From: Corallococcus carmarthensis
GTDB lineage: Bacteria > Myxococcota > Myxococcia > Myxococcales > Myxococcaceae
DNA: 64,000 bases
Direction of reading: 5' to 3'
NCBI RefSeq assembly: GCF_003611695.1
Contig: NZ_RAWE01000002.1
Span: 100,451 to 164,450 of the forward strand
Under the pieces are notes generated by a model. The model did not search any database. It had not been told where the DNA came from and saw only the letters and a list, made by a program, of their open reading frames with translations. This document shows, piece by piece, positions 26,548 through 34,114 of this stretch (position 1 is its first letter; every line of letters starts with the position of its first letter). The translations under genes and the position numbers were made by a program.

Positions 26548-27413
26548 TGAGCATCCTCCGCGGAGGGCTTCGGGAAGCGCACGTCTGGAATCGTGAGCCG
26601 ACGCTCCCCATCACCACGCACCTCCAGGGTGAAGACGAGGTCTACTTTCGTCTTGGGTACTTCCACGACCGCCAGCACTCGCCCGTTCTCCCCCGGAAGG
26701 ATTGCACCCGGCTTCTCGGCTACGAGTCGTGCCCGCAGGGGCATGCCGACTCGCCCCACGAACATTGCTTCTCGTGGTGTCCAAGCGGGGTGGTCAGGGC
26801 GGTTCACAATCTTCACGTCCGCCAGAATCCATCCCGTGCCCCGAAAGGTTACGATCTTGTCCAAAATCAACCCCTGCACAGCATCGAGCGTGCCTTTGCG
26901 GCTGGACGTCGTGACGCCCTTCGCGTCCACGTAGCCGAGTAGCACGAAGTCTTCCGGCTTCGGCACCGGGGCTTGGGCCGTGGGCTGGCAGGCCGTATTC
27001 GGCGGCTCCGGGCGTTGCACGTCAATCAGTGCATCAACGTCGCGCGGGTCTGTCACGAGCACGAAGGCGGCCCGGGTGGGCGCTCGGCCGTCGGCGAAGA
27101 AGACCCCAATCTCCTGACGCTCGCCGTCTGCAAGGTTGGCCACGGGCTGAACGATGATCGACCGCTCGCCCGCGTCCAGGACACGGATCCGGGATTCGTC
27201 GAAGGTGACGGTCTTCCGCTGGATCGGCGCAGAGAACAGGAACACCGTCCGGGCATCCGCCGCGACATGGACGACGGGCAGCGGTTCGGCGGGCGTGCTG
27301 GCGAGGGTCACGGAGCGCTTACGATCAACGCGCGCCCCCGTGGCCGGCTCAGCCCCCGCAGCAGCTCCCGAGACAAGTACGAGCGCGAGAGCCAATCTGA
27401 ACGGTTGGAGCAA
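26544..27413 (-). CDS. DUF2381 family secreted protein (TIGR02268)
   Basis: The 289-residue protein has an N-terminal signal peptide (LALALVLVSGAAAGAEP) and the TIGR02268/DUF2381 pattern of myxobacteria (VVHVAADARTVFLFSAPI, LTIPDVRFP). The likely start is TTG at 27413, with GGAGG 10 bp upstream; no in-frame ATG fits. It overlaps the downstream kinase gene by ATGA. Members of this family recur beside Ser/Thr kinases, so it may feed a periplasmic signal to the kinase. The precise function is unknown. Confidence 0.82.
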   Translation of the reverse strand: MLQPFRLALALVLVSGAAAGAEPATGARVDRKRSVTLASTPAEPLPVVHVAADARTVFLFSAPIQRKTVTFDESRIRVLDAGERSIIVQPVANLADGERQEIGVFFADGRAPTRAAFVLVTDPRDVDALIDVQRPEPPNTACQPTAQAPVPKPEDFVLLGYVDAKGVTTSSRKGTLDAVQGLILDKIVTFRGTGWILADVKIVNRPDHPAWTPREAMFVGRVGMPLRARLVAEKPGAILPGENGRVLAVVEVPKTKVDLVFTLEVRGDGERRLTIPDVRFPKPSAEDAQ

Positions 27414-27513
27414 TGGTGCATGACCTCCCGAATGGGAAGGCTACCATCGCGGACGCCCGCGCAGTGGGTCTCTTTCCTACAGGCGGAGCGGCATCCCGAG
27501 ATCCTGAATCGAG

Positions 27514-28269
27514 TCAAGGCGCTGCACGTCCGCCGAGCTCGGGGAACCGCTCGTAGGTCCGCTTGAGTGCATCCAGGTGAGCGGGGTTGTCGTATGCGAG
27601 CGGCTCATCCGTGAGCTGCACAACCCACCCATTCGACGCCGTACGCCGCGCCCGCGTGAGCAACTCGGCATCGCGAGCAGGATCCGGGAACCCGATGGTC
27701 TTCGCTGTGGCGGCAGACCAATAGTTCAGCCACCCAAGGAACCAGGGAGTCGCAGGCGTGGGGAGCTTCTCTGGAAGGTTGAGCATGGGAAGCCCACGGG
27801 GTGAGCGCTCCGGTCCATGAGGCGAACGGCGAAACTGCTGTGCGACCTCCGAGCCGTAACCGTATGGCGAAACATGCCCCCAGTACGCGTGAGAGCCCTC
27901 GGCCACAGCCTCAAGCACAGCCGCCGCTGCCGCGATCGCGGGTGCGTCCAGTGGTATTTCCGCATGCACTTCAAGCCGCGCTTGTCTACCCGGGCTAAGT
28001 CGCCCCGACCTGCCCCTTCCCGAAATCGTCACGGGGTAGCTCTCATCCCCGTTGCACAAAAGGGGGAATTTCCCGTCTTGCGTCATTTCCGCGAGCCATG
28101 CGTCGCGATGCGGCAACGCAATGAGGGGGCCGCTCTCGGGGATGTGCCACGCCAGGCGCAAACCGGGAAGTGCCTTTTCCATCCCATGGATGACATCCAG
28201 CGTGCGGCCATCGTTGCCCACGAGTGCGGGCGCGTAAACGATTAGGGTGAGGGAATCAGGCGTGGTCAT
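27514..28269 (-). CDS. DUF5953-like protein, possible immunity partner
   Basis: The 251-residue cytoplasmic protein (no signal peptide) resembles DUF5953 family members found in myxobacteria, usually next to a DUF6310-like gene. Recognisable segments are YAPALVGNDGRTLDVIHGMEKA and NLPEKLPTPATPWFLGWLNYWS. The ATG at 28269 overlaps the stop of the upstream gene as ATGA. That tight coupling to a probable nuclease-containing lipoprotein suggests that it is the cognate immunity protein. This is inference from gene order; no immunity motif is recognised. Confidence 0.6.
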   Translation of the reverse strand: MTTPDSLTLIVYAPALVGNDGRTLDVIHGMEKALPGLRLAWHIPESGPLIALPHRDAWLAEMTQDGKFPLLCNGDESYPVTISGRGRSGRLSPGRQARLEVHAEIPLDAPAIAAAAAVLEAVAEGSHAYWGHVSPYGYGSEVAQQFRRSPHGPERSPRGLPMLNLPEKLPTPATPWFLGWLNYWSAATAKTIGFPDPARDAELLTRARRTASNGWVVQLTDEPLAYDNPAHLDALKRTYERFPELGGRAAP

Positions 28270-29183
28270 CGTTTGCACCCTGTGACGACGACATCAAGTA
28301 GGGGATCTGCTTCAAGCAACGCGTCCTTGTGCGCTTGGGTACTCACCCCAATCACGTAGCCATATCCGCATGCCGCCGCCGCGTCTTGCTCCTTTTCTAT
28401 CTGCGCCAGCTCTTTCTCGATCTCCCGCCTCCGGATGAATTTGGAGTATGTGTCGAATTGATGCGTCTTGATCTCCCACAGCACGCGCACGCCGACTTGC
28501 AGCGCATCGAAGCGCACACCGCCAACGAGCACGTCCATCCCGGGGTAACGGTTGGGTGGGAATTTGTCGGCACATTCATTGTGTGGGTCATCCTCGCCCG
28601 CGTGGGGCACCGGAACAGGTTCGCAACTGGCGCGCCCCGTCCGGTCTACGGGCACAGGTGGCACCGGGGGCTGCCAGTCTTGCCCCGCTGGCTCGGGCTT
28701 CAACCTGGGCTTGCGTTGCGCTTCCGCTTCCCGGGATGCCACCTTCGTTCCTCGCGAGGTCCCTGCTTCCTCGGGGTAGGCGTGCCGCAGTTCATACGCG
28801 TCCAGCGCTTCTTTGATGGCGACGCCGACCACCACCACTCCAAGCACGATCACGGCGCCCACGGCAATCTCAGGAGCCGCCAGCACGCAGAACCCGAGTC
28901 CCACGGCTGCGGCATCAGCGGACGCGACCGTGCATCTTCCCATGGTGTCATGGAACTCGAGCCGGTCATGGTCGAGAGTCCGATAGCACGTCTCCACCAG
29001 CACAGGCCAAGCCTGGGAAGCCTCACGGACGACGCACCGTCCCCCGTCAGTCCACGGCAGCACCGCCGCACGCTGGAGATTGGCGATCCTCGGGTTCCGG
29101 GACGCGCGCTCTGCTGGGCTCGGTGCCGACGTGGCGCAAGCCGAGAGGAAGAGTAGGAGTGCGGCGCAGGCGCGGAGTCGCAT
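28266..29183 (-). CDS. DUF6310-like lipoprotein with possible PD-(D/E)xK nuclease domain
   Basis: The 305-residue protein starts with a lipobox (LLLFLSACATSAPS) and has a hydrophobic segment around EIAVGAVIVLGVVVVGVAIK. Its C-terminal domain contains MDVLVGGVRFDALQ and LWEIKTHQFDTYSKF, consistent with a restriction-endonuclease-like D...E-x-K core. It is reminiscent of DUF6310 proteins. The ATG at 29183 has AAGGA 7 bp upstream. It is directly coupled to the DUF5953-like gene. A secreted or surface-delivered nuclease toxin with its partner is a reasonable model, but toxicity has not been shown. Confidence 0.65.
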   Translation of the reverse strand: MRLRACAALLLFLSACATSAPSPAERASRNPRIANLQRAAVLPWTDGGRCVVREASQAWPVLVETCYRTLDHDRLEFHDTMGRCTVASADAAAVGLGFCVLAAPEIAVGAVIVLGVVVVGVAIKEALDAYELRHAYPEEAGTSRGTKVASREAEAQRKPRLKPEPAGQDWQPPVPPVPVDRTGRASCEPVPVPHAGEDDPHNECADKFPPNRYPGMDVLVGGVRFDALQVGVRVLWEIKTHQFDTYSKFIRRREIEKELAQIEKEQDAAAACGYGYVIGVSTQAHKDALLEADPLLDVVVTGCKR

Positions 29184-29335
29184 GGTCACGTCCTTTCAGG
29201 CGAGCCAGCGAGCTGCGGGGCAATGCTGGACGCATGTGGAGTATGCCAGCATCGACGAATACCATGGATATCATGAGGGCGCTGAAGCGTGGCGGCATGG
29301 CCCGGAGCGCACCAGCGGTCATGAAGCGCCCACGC

Positions 29336-30208
29336 CTACTTGCTGCTCGCTTCCGCGTACAACACGAACCCATCGACGGGCATGGGTGCATGGGGGACGA
29401 GTGTCTCCACGAGAAAGAGGTTGTCGCAGTGCTTGGCGTTCGGTCCGCCAAATACAGTCTTGATGGCCGGCTCTACGCACTCTTCAGCGGGAAGAAACGC
29501 GCTGCCAGCTTGAGCGAGCCGGCGAACAATGTGCGCGGGATGTACCCGCCACTCATGGCTCTCGGGGTCGATTCGGATGCCAAGCTGGCCGAGCCATCGC
29601 ACGAGCTCCGCCCGCTGTGACTCCCAAAGCTTGTCGAAGTCCGTCAGGGGGGAATTGGCGCGGGAGAGGTAGAGCCATCCGGTAACACGCGCCTCCGGCA
29701 TGGCCGACTCTGCCCATGCGGCCACTGCGGATGGATCGATGATACGAAACTGTGTCTGCAAACGATCCATCGGCGGTTCGCTGTTCCAATAGCGCGTTAT
29801 TTCTTGACCGACGAATCCCGAGAGTTCGACGCGCCCGTCGGCATCCGCCTCCATCAGGAACTCTGGGGTGCTGTCATAGATGTTGTACTGAAAAGCGGAC
29901 ACGCCCAGGCGCGAGGAGAGGCGTGCGAGCAGCGGCGGGGTTCCCTGCATCAGGAGTTCGAAAGGGGCGGTGCGCAAGACGGTCCATCCAGGGGCCCCGT
30001 GAAAACCCGCCAGACCCCAGCGCTGCACCTCGTCACCCAGCCCGTACTGCATGCGGTCGTGCCGTTCCCGAGTGCGCGGCTTGGGTGTTGTCAGGCGCCG
30101 CCCTCCTTCCACCAACAAGCGTGAGAGTTCTCTCTCTACCCGAGCTATATCCGCACACTGAATGAAGGCCACGTTCAGCCACGTTCCCATGAATGATGAG
30201 TCTGCCAT
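29336..30208 (-). CDS. Hypothetical protein of unknown family
   Basis: The 290-residue soluble protein starts MADSSFMGTWLNVAFIQC and lacks a signal peptide or membrane helices. Segments such as WSYVSTL-like motifs are absent and no domain is recognised. It reads like the large single-domain proteins that accompany toxins in myxobacteria (for example FGGPNAKHCDNLFLVETLV near the end). It is on the island, 146 bp upstream of the lipoprotein gene and on the same strand. The start at 30208 was chosen because the longer frame upstream crosses into non-coding-looking sequence. Confidence 0.6.
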   Translation of the reverse strand: MADSSFMGTWLNVAFIQCADIARVERELSRLLVEGGRRLTTPKPRTRERHDRMQYGLGDEVQRWGLAGFHGAPGWTVLRTAPFELLMQGTPPLLARLSSRLGVSAFQYNIYDSTPEFLMEADADGRVELSGFVGQEITRYWNSEPPMDRLQTQFRIIDPSAVAAWAESAMPEARVTGWLYLSRANSPLTDFDKLWESQRAELVRWLGQLGIRIDPESHEWRVHPAHIVRRLAQAGSAFLPAEECVEPAIKTVFGGPNAKHCDNLFLVETLVPHAPMPVDGFVLYAEASSK

Positions 30209-30449
30209 GTGAGGCGATGACGGTCGACGAGAAGTCTGGAGATCCTCCGCGGCTTGAACGCTGTATGAGGTACGCGCGTTTAGGAGTTTTGGGGAACGCG
30301 ATTTTGACATGAGCAGCCCTTGACGCTCGCCAGTCCCGAAGCGCGCGGCCTGAACCACGGCCGGAATCCGCACCCATTTAGAGATTGAGAGCGGCGCAAC
30401 ATCGCGCACTGCCCGTCCTCCCAACAACCAAGGTGAAAGATGATCACGC

Positions 30450-31046
30450 GTGGAGGCCGAGCGACTTGTCTCCGCGGCTGATCCGGAGTGGCGCCCCGTG
30501 CTGCTGGTAGCCGTCAAAGCAGGGCTTCGGCAGGGCGAACTGGTCGGGCTCCAATGGAACGATCTGGACCTGCCGCGCGGCACGCTTCACGTCCGCCGAA
30601 CCATCTGGCGTGGGGTTGAGGGCTTGCCGAAGGGTGGGCGTGAGCGGTCAGTTGAACTGCCTGCGTCGGTGGTGGATGCCCTCAAGTCTCACCGGCACCT
30701 GCGGGGCCGCTTCGTGTTCTGCCAAAAGAATGGAGAACACCTCACCCCAGGCCGAATGGCCGGGCCTCTTCGCCGTACCCTTCGGGATGCAGGCATCGCC
30801 CGCGCCGTGGGGCAAATCGGCTGGCACGACCTGCGGCACACCTACGGGAGCCACCTTGCGATGAACGGGGTTCCGCTGAAGGTGATTCAGGAGCTGATGG
30901 GGCACGCCACCATCGAAATGACGATGCGCTACGCCCACCTGAGCCCTGACAGCCGGAGGTCAGCGGTCAACGTCCTGGACCGTCCGCTCGCTCCGGCGTG
31001 CGACATACGTGCGACACGCGGGGAGGGCGCCGCCAACCACTCGTAA
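30450..31046 (+). pseudogene. Tyrosine recombinase/integrase, N-terminal half missing
   Basis: The 198 residues correspond to the catalytic half of a phage-type integrase. Visible are R in VKAGLRQGELVGLQWNDLDL, HDLRHTYGSHLAMNGVPL (H-x-x-R), and MGHATIEMTMRYAHLSP with histidine and the nucleophile Tyr. The arm-binding and core-binding N-terminus is absent; full-length relatives are about 350-400 residues. An in-frame TGA lies at 30441-30443, and remnants upstream are in another frame. A GTG could start a short product. It ends 16 bp from the attachment repeat, as expected for a tRNA-targeting integrase. Confidence 0.85.
30999..31016 (+). repeat. Arm-type repeat, right copy
   Basis: TGCGACATACGTGCGACA holds two exact TGCGACA units separated by TACG, inside the 3' end of the integrase remnant. 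The left-end copy at 23368-23385 differs by one base. Paired sites near both island ends support an integrase-binding role. Confidence 0.5.
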
Positions 31047-31061
31047 ATACAGGGCGAAACA

Positions 31062-31087
31062 GTGCCGAAGGCGGGATTCGAACCCGC
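31062..31087. repeat. Right attachment-site copy (within the intact tRNA)
   Basis: These 26 bases are identical to 23216-23241 and cover the tRNA's 3' acceptor and T-arm. This side keeps the complete tRNA gene. Confidence 0.85.
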
Positions 31088-31137
31088 AACCTCCGCGTTC
31101 TGAGCGCGGCGCCTCTACCAAGTTGGGCTACCCCGGC
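31063..31137 (-). tRNA. Leu-like tRNA, anticodon CAG, short variable loop
   Basis: The 75-nt gene folds as a cloverleaf: acceptor GCCGGGG with CTTCGGC (two G-U pairs), a three-base-pair D stem (GCC/GGC), anticodon stem CCGCG/CGCGG around CTCAGAA (anticodon CAG), a five-base variable region, and T stem GCGGG/CCCGC. The D-arm and discriminator A suit a leucine tRNA, but those have a long variable arm. The CCA end is not encoded. Its 3' end is the island's attachment site. A dedicated tRNA search is needed to confirm the isotype and function. Confidence 0.7.
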
Positions 31138-31159
31138 GGGGTTTGTCTTTGATGTGAAG

Positions 31160-31235
31160 TCGGGATGACTGGATTCGAACCAGCGACCTTGCGCGCCCGA
31201 GGCGCACGCTCTTGACCAGACTGAGCTACATCCCG
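31160..31235 (-). tRNA. tRNA-Pro(CGG)
   Basis: The 76-nt gene has acceptor CGGGATG/CATCCCG beginning with C1-G72, typical of bacterial proline tRNA. The D arm is GCTCAGTCTGGTCAAGAGC, the anticodon stem is TGCGC/GCGCA and the loop CTCGGGC gives anticodon CGG with G37. The T arm is GCTGG TTCGAAT CCAGT. The CCA end is not encoded. It is 22 bp upstream of the Leu-like tRNA on the same strand, so both may share a transcript. Confidence 0.88.
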
Positions 31236-31274
31236 ATGGGGTTTGCGCCCTCGAGGGAGGACCCGGACATGACT

Positions 31275-31306
31275 GAGGCCGGGTCCCCCCTCGGGAGCCC
31301 GGCCTC
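31275..31306 (-). terminator. Hairpin after the mini-gene, copy 1
   Basis: GAGGCCGGG (31275-31283) and CCCGGCCTC (31298-31306) form a strong stem downstream of the small ORF. The same structure follows the second copy at 45462. There is no long T-run, so it may serve as a terminator or a structured RNA 3' end. Confidence 0.55.
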
Positions 31307-31346
31307 TGTCCATGCCCGTCCCGGGGTTACCGGGTGGCGGCGTGGG

Positions 31347-31463
31347 TCAGGTGCCGGGTGGACTGCCGCGGAACGAGGCGATGGCCAGGTCCAGGCTGTC
31401 CGGAGTGGGGTCCATGTCGGTGGGTGGCTTCGGGTTCAGCTCGTCGCGCTTCGTCATGGGCAT
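31347..31463 (-). CDS. Small 38-residue protein, mini-gene copy 1
   Basis: The ORF encodes a 38-residue peptide starting MPMTKRDELNPKPPTD and ending SFRGSPPGT, with an AAAGGAG ribosome site directly upstream. It is polar and acidic, lacks a signal peptide and is unlike known families to me. A second sequence at 45533-45649 of identical length shares the start, the end, the ribosome site, the upstream TGTCAGGA element and the downstream hairpin. It follows the HAD phosphatase gene by 35 bp on the same strand, but its shared upstream element suggests its own promoter. Confidence 0.6.
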   Translation of the reverse strand: MPMTKRDELNPKPPTDMDPTPDSLDLAIASFRGSPPGT

Positions 31464-31496
31464 CACTCCTTTCTTGGGGAGAGTGACGCGGCGGAA

Positions 31497-31510
31497 AATC
31501 AGTCCTGACA
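31497..31510 (-). promoter_or_regulatory. TGTCAGGA element upstream of mini-gene copy 1
   Basis: The minus strand reads TGTCAGGACTGATT, overlapping the end of the HAD gene. The same element precedes copy 2 at 45681-45696 as TGTCAGGAACGGATTA. Position 34-50 bp from the start fits a promoter. Confidence 0.4.
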
Positions 31511-32086
31511 CAGCTGTTTGCGCCAGTTCCGCTTCTCGATGCACCGGACATTCTCCACGCCCGCGAGCGTCGCCAGATACCGGCCCAGGTCGAGCAGCTC
31601 CGTGTCGTGCGCCTGGCCTTCGTACTCGCGGACGTAGATGGCGTTGCCGTGGTTGTGGACGCACTTCGCCGGGCTGTCGTCGACCATCAGCACGCGCTCC
31701 AACTGGTAGCCCCGCCGCTTCAGCTTGCGCAGCTTCTTGACCCAGTCGTAGTGCGCATGCGGGTCGAGGTACCCGTCCCGCTGGACGCTGGCCCGGTCGA
31801 GCGCGTACGTGCACCGGCTCCGCCCCCAGACGAAGTCCAGCTCGAGCTCCGGCGGGACGATGCGCTTCACGATCGCCGCCACGTAGGGGTCGGTCCCCGC
31901 CGACCAGATGGCGAGCCGGAACCGCGAGGCGCACTCCCGCAGGAAGGGCTCCAGGTTCGGACGCAGGTGGACGAAGTGCCCCAGGACCTGGAAGTCCGCC
32001 TCCCGGGTCAGGGGCTTCTCGCTCGCGTGGACCAGGGTCTCATCCAGGTCCAGGATCAACAGGATGCGGTCCGTGGGCGCCGTCAC
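31499..32086 (-). CDS. HAD-family NIF/FCP1-like phosphatase
   Basis: The 195-residue protein contains LILDLDETLVHA, the DxDxT motif of FCP1/SCP-type HAD phosphatases, followed by HLRPNLEPFLRECASRFRLAIWSAG and VLMVDDSPAKCVHNHGNAI. These enzymes use the first Asp as nucleophile on phosphoproteins or small phosphates. No signal or membrane segment is present. The likely start is GTG at 32086. The 35-bp gap to the mini-gene contains that gene's ribosome site, and this gene's stop overlaps the TGTCAGGA element. Confidence 0.85.
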   Translation of the reverse strand: MTAPTDRILLILDLDETLVHASEKPLTREADFQVLGHFVHLRPNLEPFLRECASRFRLAIWSAGTDPYVAAIVKRIVPPELELDFVWGRSRCTYALDRASVQRDGYLDPHAHYDWVKKLRKLKRRGYQLERVLMVDDSPAKCVHNHGNAIYVREYEGQAHDTELLDLGRYLATLAGVENVRCIEKRNWRKQLCQD

Positions 32087-32144
32087 CGGTGTGCCTCCCT
32101 GCCCGTGACGACGTCCGGCGGCTCACTGGAATGACGACGCGGCG

Positions 32145-32774
32145 TCACTGCACGCCGGGCGCTCGGAACACCTGGCCATTGCGGCCTTCCAGCACGAGGC
32201 TCGCCTCGTCGGAGCTGCCCACGCGCAGCTCCACGCGGGCCTGTCCTCGACGGTCCACCAGGAGCAGCCCGGGCGAGCCCTCCTCGTCCGCGCCCAGGAT
32301 GGCCCGGGGCCTCCCCGTCACGTCCGCCAGCTCCAGCCGCGACGAGCCATCCACCTGGAGCCCCACGGAGAACAGCTCCGCGCCGCCGGACTTGGACAAC
32401 GTCAGGCGCGGCGCCTCGTCCGAGAACACCATCAGCTCCGCCAGCGACTCGCCTTCCGCCGTGGAGAAGCGCAACCGGGGCGAGTCGTCCTCGCCCACGC
32501 CCAGCAGGGCCCTGGGACGGCCCTCGCTGTCGTTCAACACCAGCGCCGCGCCACCCTGGCGGTTCGCTTCCAGGCTGGCCCGGGTGCGGCCCCTGGCGTC
32601 CTTGAGCACCAGCCGGGAGGCGACCAGCTCCCCCGCGTGCTGCGGCGGCGTTTCATCACGCAGGGCCGCGGTTCCCAGCCCCACCCCGGCCAGTACGAAG
32701 GCCGCGAGGGTGAGGCCCTGCCACCTTCGGAGCCGGCCTTCCAGCCGCTCCATGCGCGCGTCCAGTGAGTCCAT
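32145..32774 (-). CDS. Membrane-anchored protein with beta-repeat domain
   Basis: The 209-residue protein has a short coiled-coil-like start (MDSLDARMERLEGRLRR), one membrane helix (LTLAAFVLAGVGLGTAAL), and a C-terminal domain of repeated units such as VLKDARGRTRASLE, VLNDSEGRPRALLG, LADVTGRPRAILG and LVDRRGQARVEL. The L-x-D-x-x-G-R-x-R-A-x-L pattern suggests stacked beta hairpins facing the periplasm. I know no function. It is the last of three same-strand genes (34035 to 32145) that may form an operon. Confidence 0.7.
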   Translation of the reverse strand: MDSLDARMERLEGRLRRWQGLTLAAFVLAGVGLGTAALRDETPPQHAGELVASRLVLKDARGRTRASLEANRQGGAALVLNDSEGRPRALLGVGEDDSPRLRFSTAEGESLAELMVFSDEAPRLTLSKSGGAELFSVGLQVDGSSRLELADVTGRPRAILGADEEGSPGLLLVDRRGQARVELRVGSSDEASLVLEGRNGQVFRAPGVQ

Positions 32775-32848
32775 CCCGGCGTCGCCTCCTGTCCCACCCT
32801 GGCGGGACGGCAGGAGGCTAGCAGAGGCCGGCGGGTCCCCGCTCCCCG

Positions 32849-33622
32849 TCAGCGGGGCAGGAAGAGCAGCAGGAGCGTGGGCACCGCGGCGACGAGGATG
32901 CCCGCGCCCAGCGTGAGCACCATCTGGAGGAAGAACAGGTCCTCCAGCGTCTCCTCCAACACTCCCTCCAGCTGGTCGATGGCCAGCAGCTCCAGCTCGC
33001 GCACCGCGGAAGTCATGTCCGGCGACGTCAGCACCGCGCGCAGGGCGATGAGCCCCAGCACCCGGCGGGACTGGTCCATGAGAAAGCCCTCCAACCATCC
33101 GGCGCGGGAGGAGGCGGATTCGCGCACCTCCTCGGGCTCCCGCATGCGCTCCGCCACCGACTGCTCGATGGCCCGCGTGAGCTCCGCGCGACTGGGCGTG
33201 CCGGCCCCGCGCAGCCGCCGGGCGACCTGCAGCGTCGCGGGCTTGAGGATGGCGTACGCATAGCCCATCAGCCCTCGTGCCCGGACCTCACTCGAGAGCC
33301 GCGAGCTGACCCCGTGGAGCAGCCACACGGAGCCTCCGGCGATGGCCAGGGCCAATGGCGTGAGCATGAAGCTCAGGACGTTCAACCAGGCGGGCGTCGG
33401 GGCCGCGCCCGTCCAACGTGGCGCGAGAAAGAAGGTACCGGCCAGCGCCAGGCCGAAGCACCCGAAGACGAAGAAGCCCTTCAGTGCGCCCTTCACGCCG
33501 GAGCCCAGCAACGCGGGCACCATGGCGACGAGGCTTCGCAAGCCCGCGCGGACGATGCTCCCCGTGGACTCACGCGGAGGTGCAGCGTCCACGGCCCTTT
33601 CCTTCAACGCCGCGTGACTCAT
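32849..33622 (-). CDS. Predicted integral membrane protein, unknown function
   Basis: The 257-residue protein has three or four hydrophobic helices: GFFVFGCFGLALAGTFFLAP, LNVLSFMLTPLALAIAGGSVWLL, and a C-terminal VLTLGAGILVAAVPTLLLLFLP. A large soluble stretch rich in R, E and L lies between the second and last helices. No family is recognised. It overlaps the next upstream gene by 4 bp (ATGA), so the two are translationally coupled. Confidence 0.7.
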   Translation of the reverse strand: MSHAALKERAVDAAPPRESTGSIVRAGLRSLVAMVPALLGSGVKGALKGFFVFGCFGLALAGTFFLAPRWTGAAPTPAWLNVLSFMLTPLALAIAGGSVWLLHGVSSRLSSEVRARGLMGYAYAILKPATLQVARRLRGAGTPSRAELTRAIEQSVAERMREPEEVRESASSRAGWLEGFLMDQSRRVLGLIALRAVLTSPDMTSAVRELELLAIDQLEGVLEETLEDLFFLQMVLTLGAGILVAAVPTLLLLFLPR

Positions 33623-34035
33623 GACGAGCGCTCCACGGACGCAAGGCCCAGCTCAGCCGTGGCCCACTGGTCCACCTGTTCGGCGGAGGGCGGCGATACC
33701 GGCACATCGGCCTTCAGCTCACGCCGGCGCCGCCACCACATCAGGAGCGCGGCGGCGCCGAAGAGCACGGCCCCCACGGCCAGCCTGGGCAGCAGCCACG
33801 GGATGGGGCTGGACCGGGAGCTCTGGCGCTCCTTCCACCACGCCGTGCCCGTCCCTATCAGGGCGAGCACTCCCGGAATGGCGGCCATTCGCCACAGGGT
33901 GCCGCTGTCCGGGCCCGGCACGAGCGCCATCAGCCCCAGGAACACCGTGGTGATCCACAGCAGGATGCGTCCCAGCCGGAAGTTCGTCAGCCCCACCAGC
34001 ACCGCCGCGACCGGCCGTGAGCCCTCGCCACTCAA
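33619..34035 (-). CDS. Predicted small membrane protein
   Basis: The 138-residue protein has three hydrophobic helices (ILLWITTVFLGLMALVPG, MAAIPGVLALIGTGTAWW, LAVGAVLFGAAALLMWW) and a charged C-terminal tail. No family is recognised. It begins a three-gene group with the two downstream membrane proteins and overlaps the next by 4 bp. Confidence 0.65.
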   Translation of the reverse strand: MSGEGSRPVAAVLVGLTNFRLGRILLWITTVFLGLMALVPGPDSGTLWRMAAIPGVLALIGTGTAWWKERQSSRSSPIPWLLPRLAVGAVLFGAAALLMWWRRRRELKADVPVSPPSAEQVDQWATAELGLASVERSS

Positions 34036-34114
34036 GTTGCGTTCCCCATGAGGATGTCATCCTAAAGGGAGCAGGTCGGCACCCAAAGCCAGCCTGGGGT
34101 GGGGACGTCCGGGC

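Larger units (their letters stand above)
23216..31087. mobile_element. Genomic island integrated at a tRNA 3' end
   Basis: A 26-bp perfect direct repeat (23216-23241 and 31062-31087) equals the 3' end of the tRNA gene at 31063-31137. A tyrosine-integrase gene remnant ends 16 bp from the intact tRNA copy, facing it. This is the classic layout of an element integrated into a tRNA 3' end, where the intact gene stays at one side and a 3' fragment marks the other. Cargo: pseudokinase, kinase, DUF2381, a DUF5953/DUF6310-like pair and one unknown. The cargo from 27514 to 30208 looks richer in A/T than its surroundings by eye. The integrase is truncated, so the island is probably fixed. Confidence 0.8.

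Noticed and set aside
30210..30449. Intact integrase extending upstream of 30450
   Set aside because: An in-frame TGA lies at 30441-30443, and the upstream sequence in all three frames lacks integrase N-terminal motifs.
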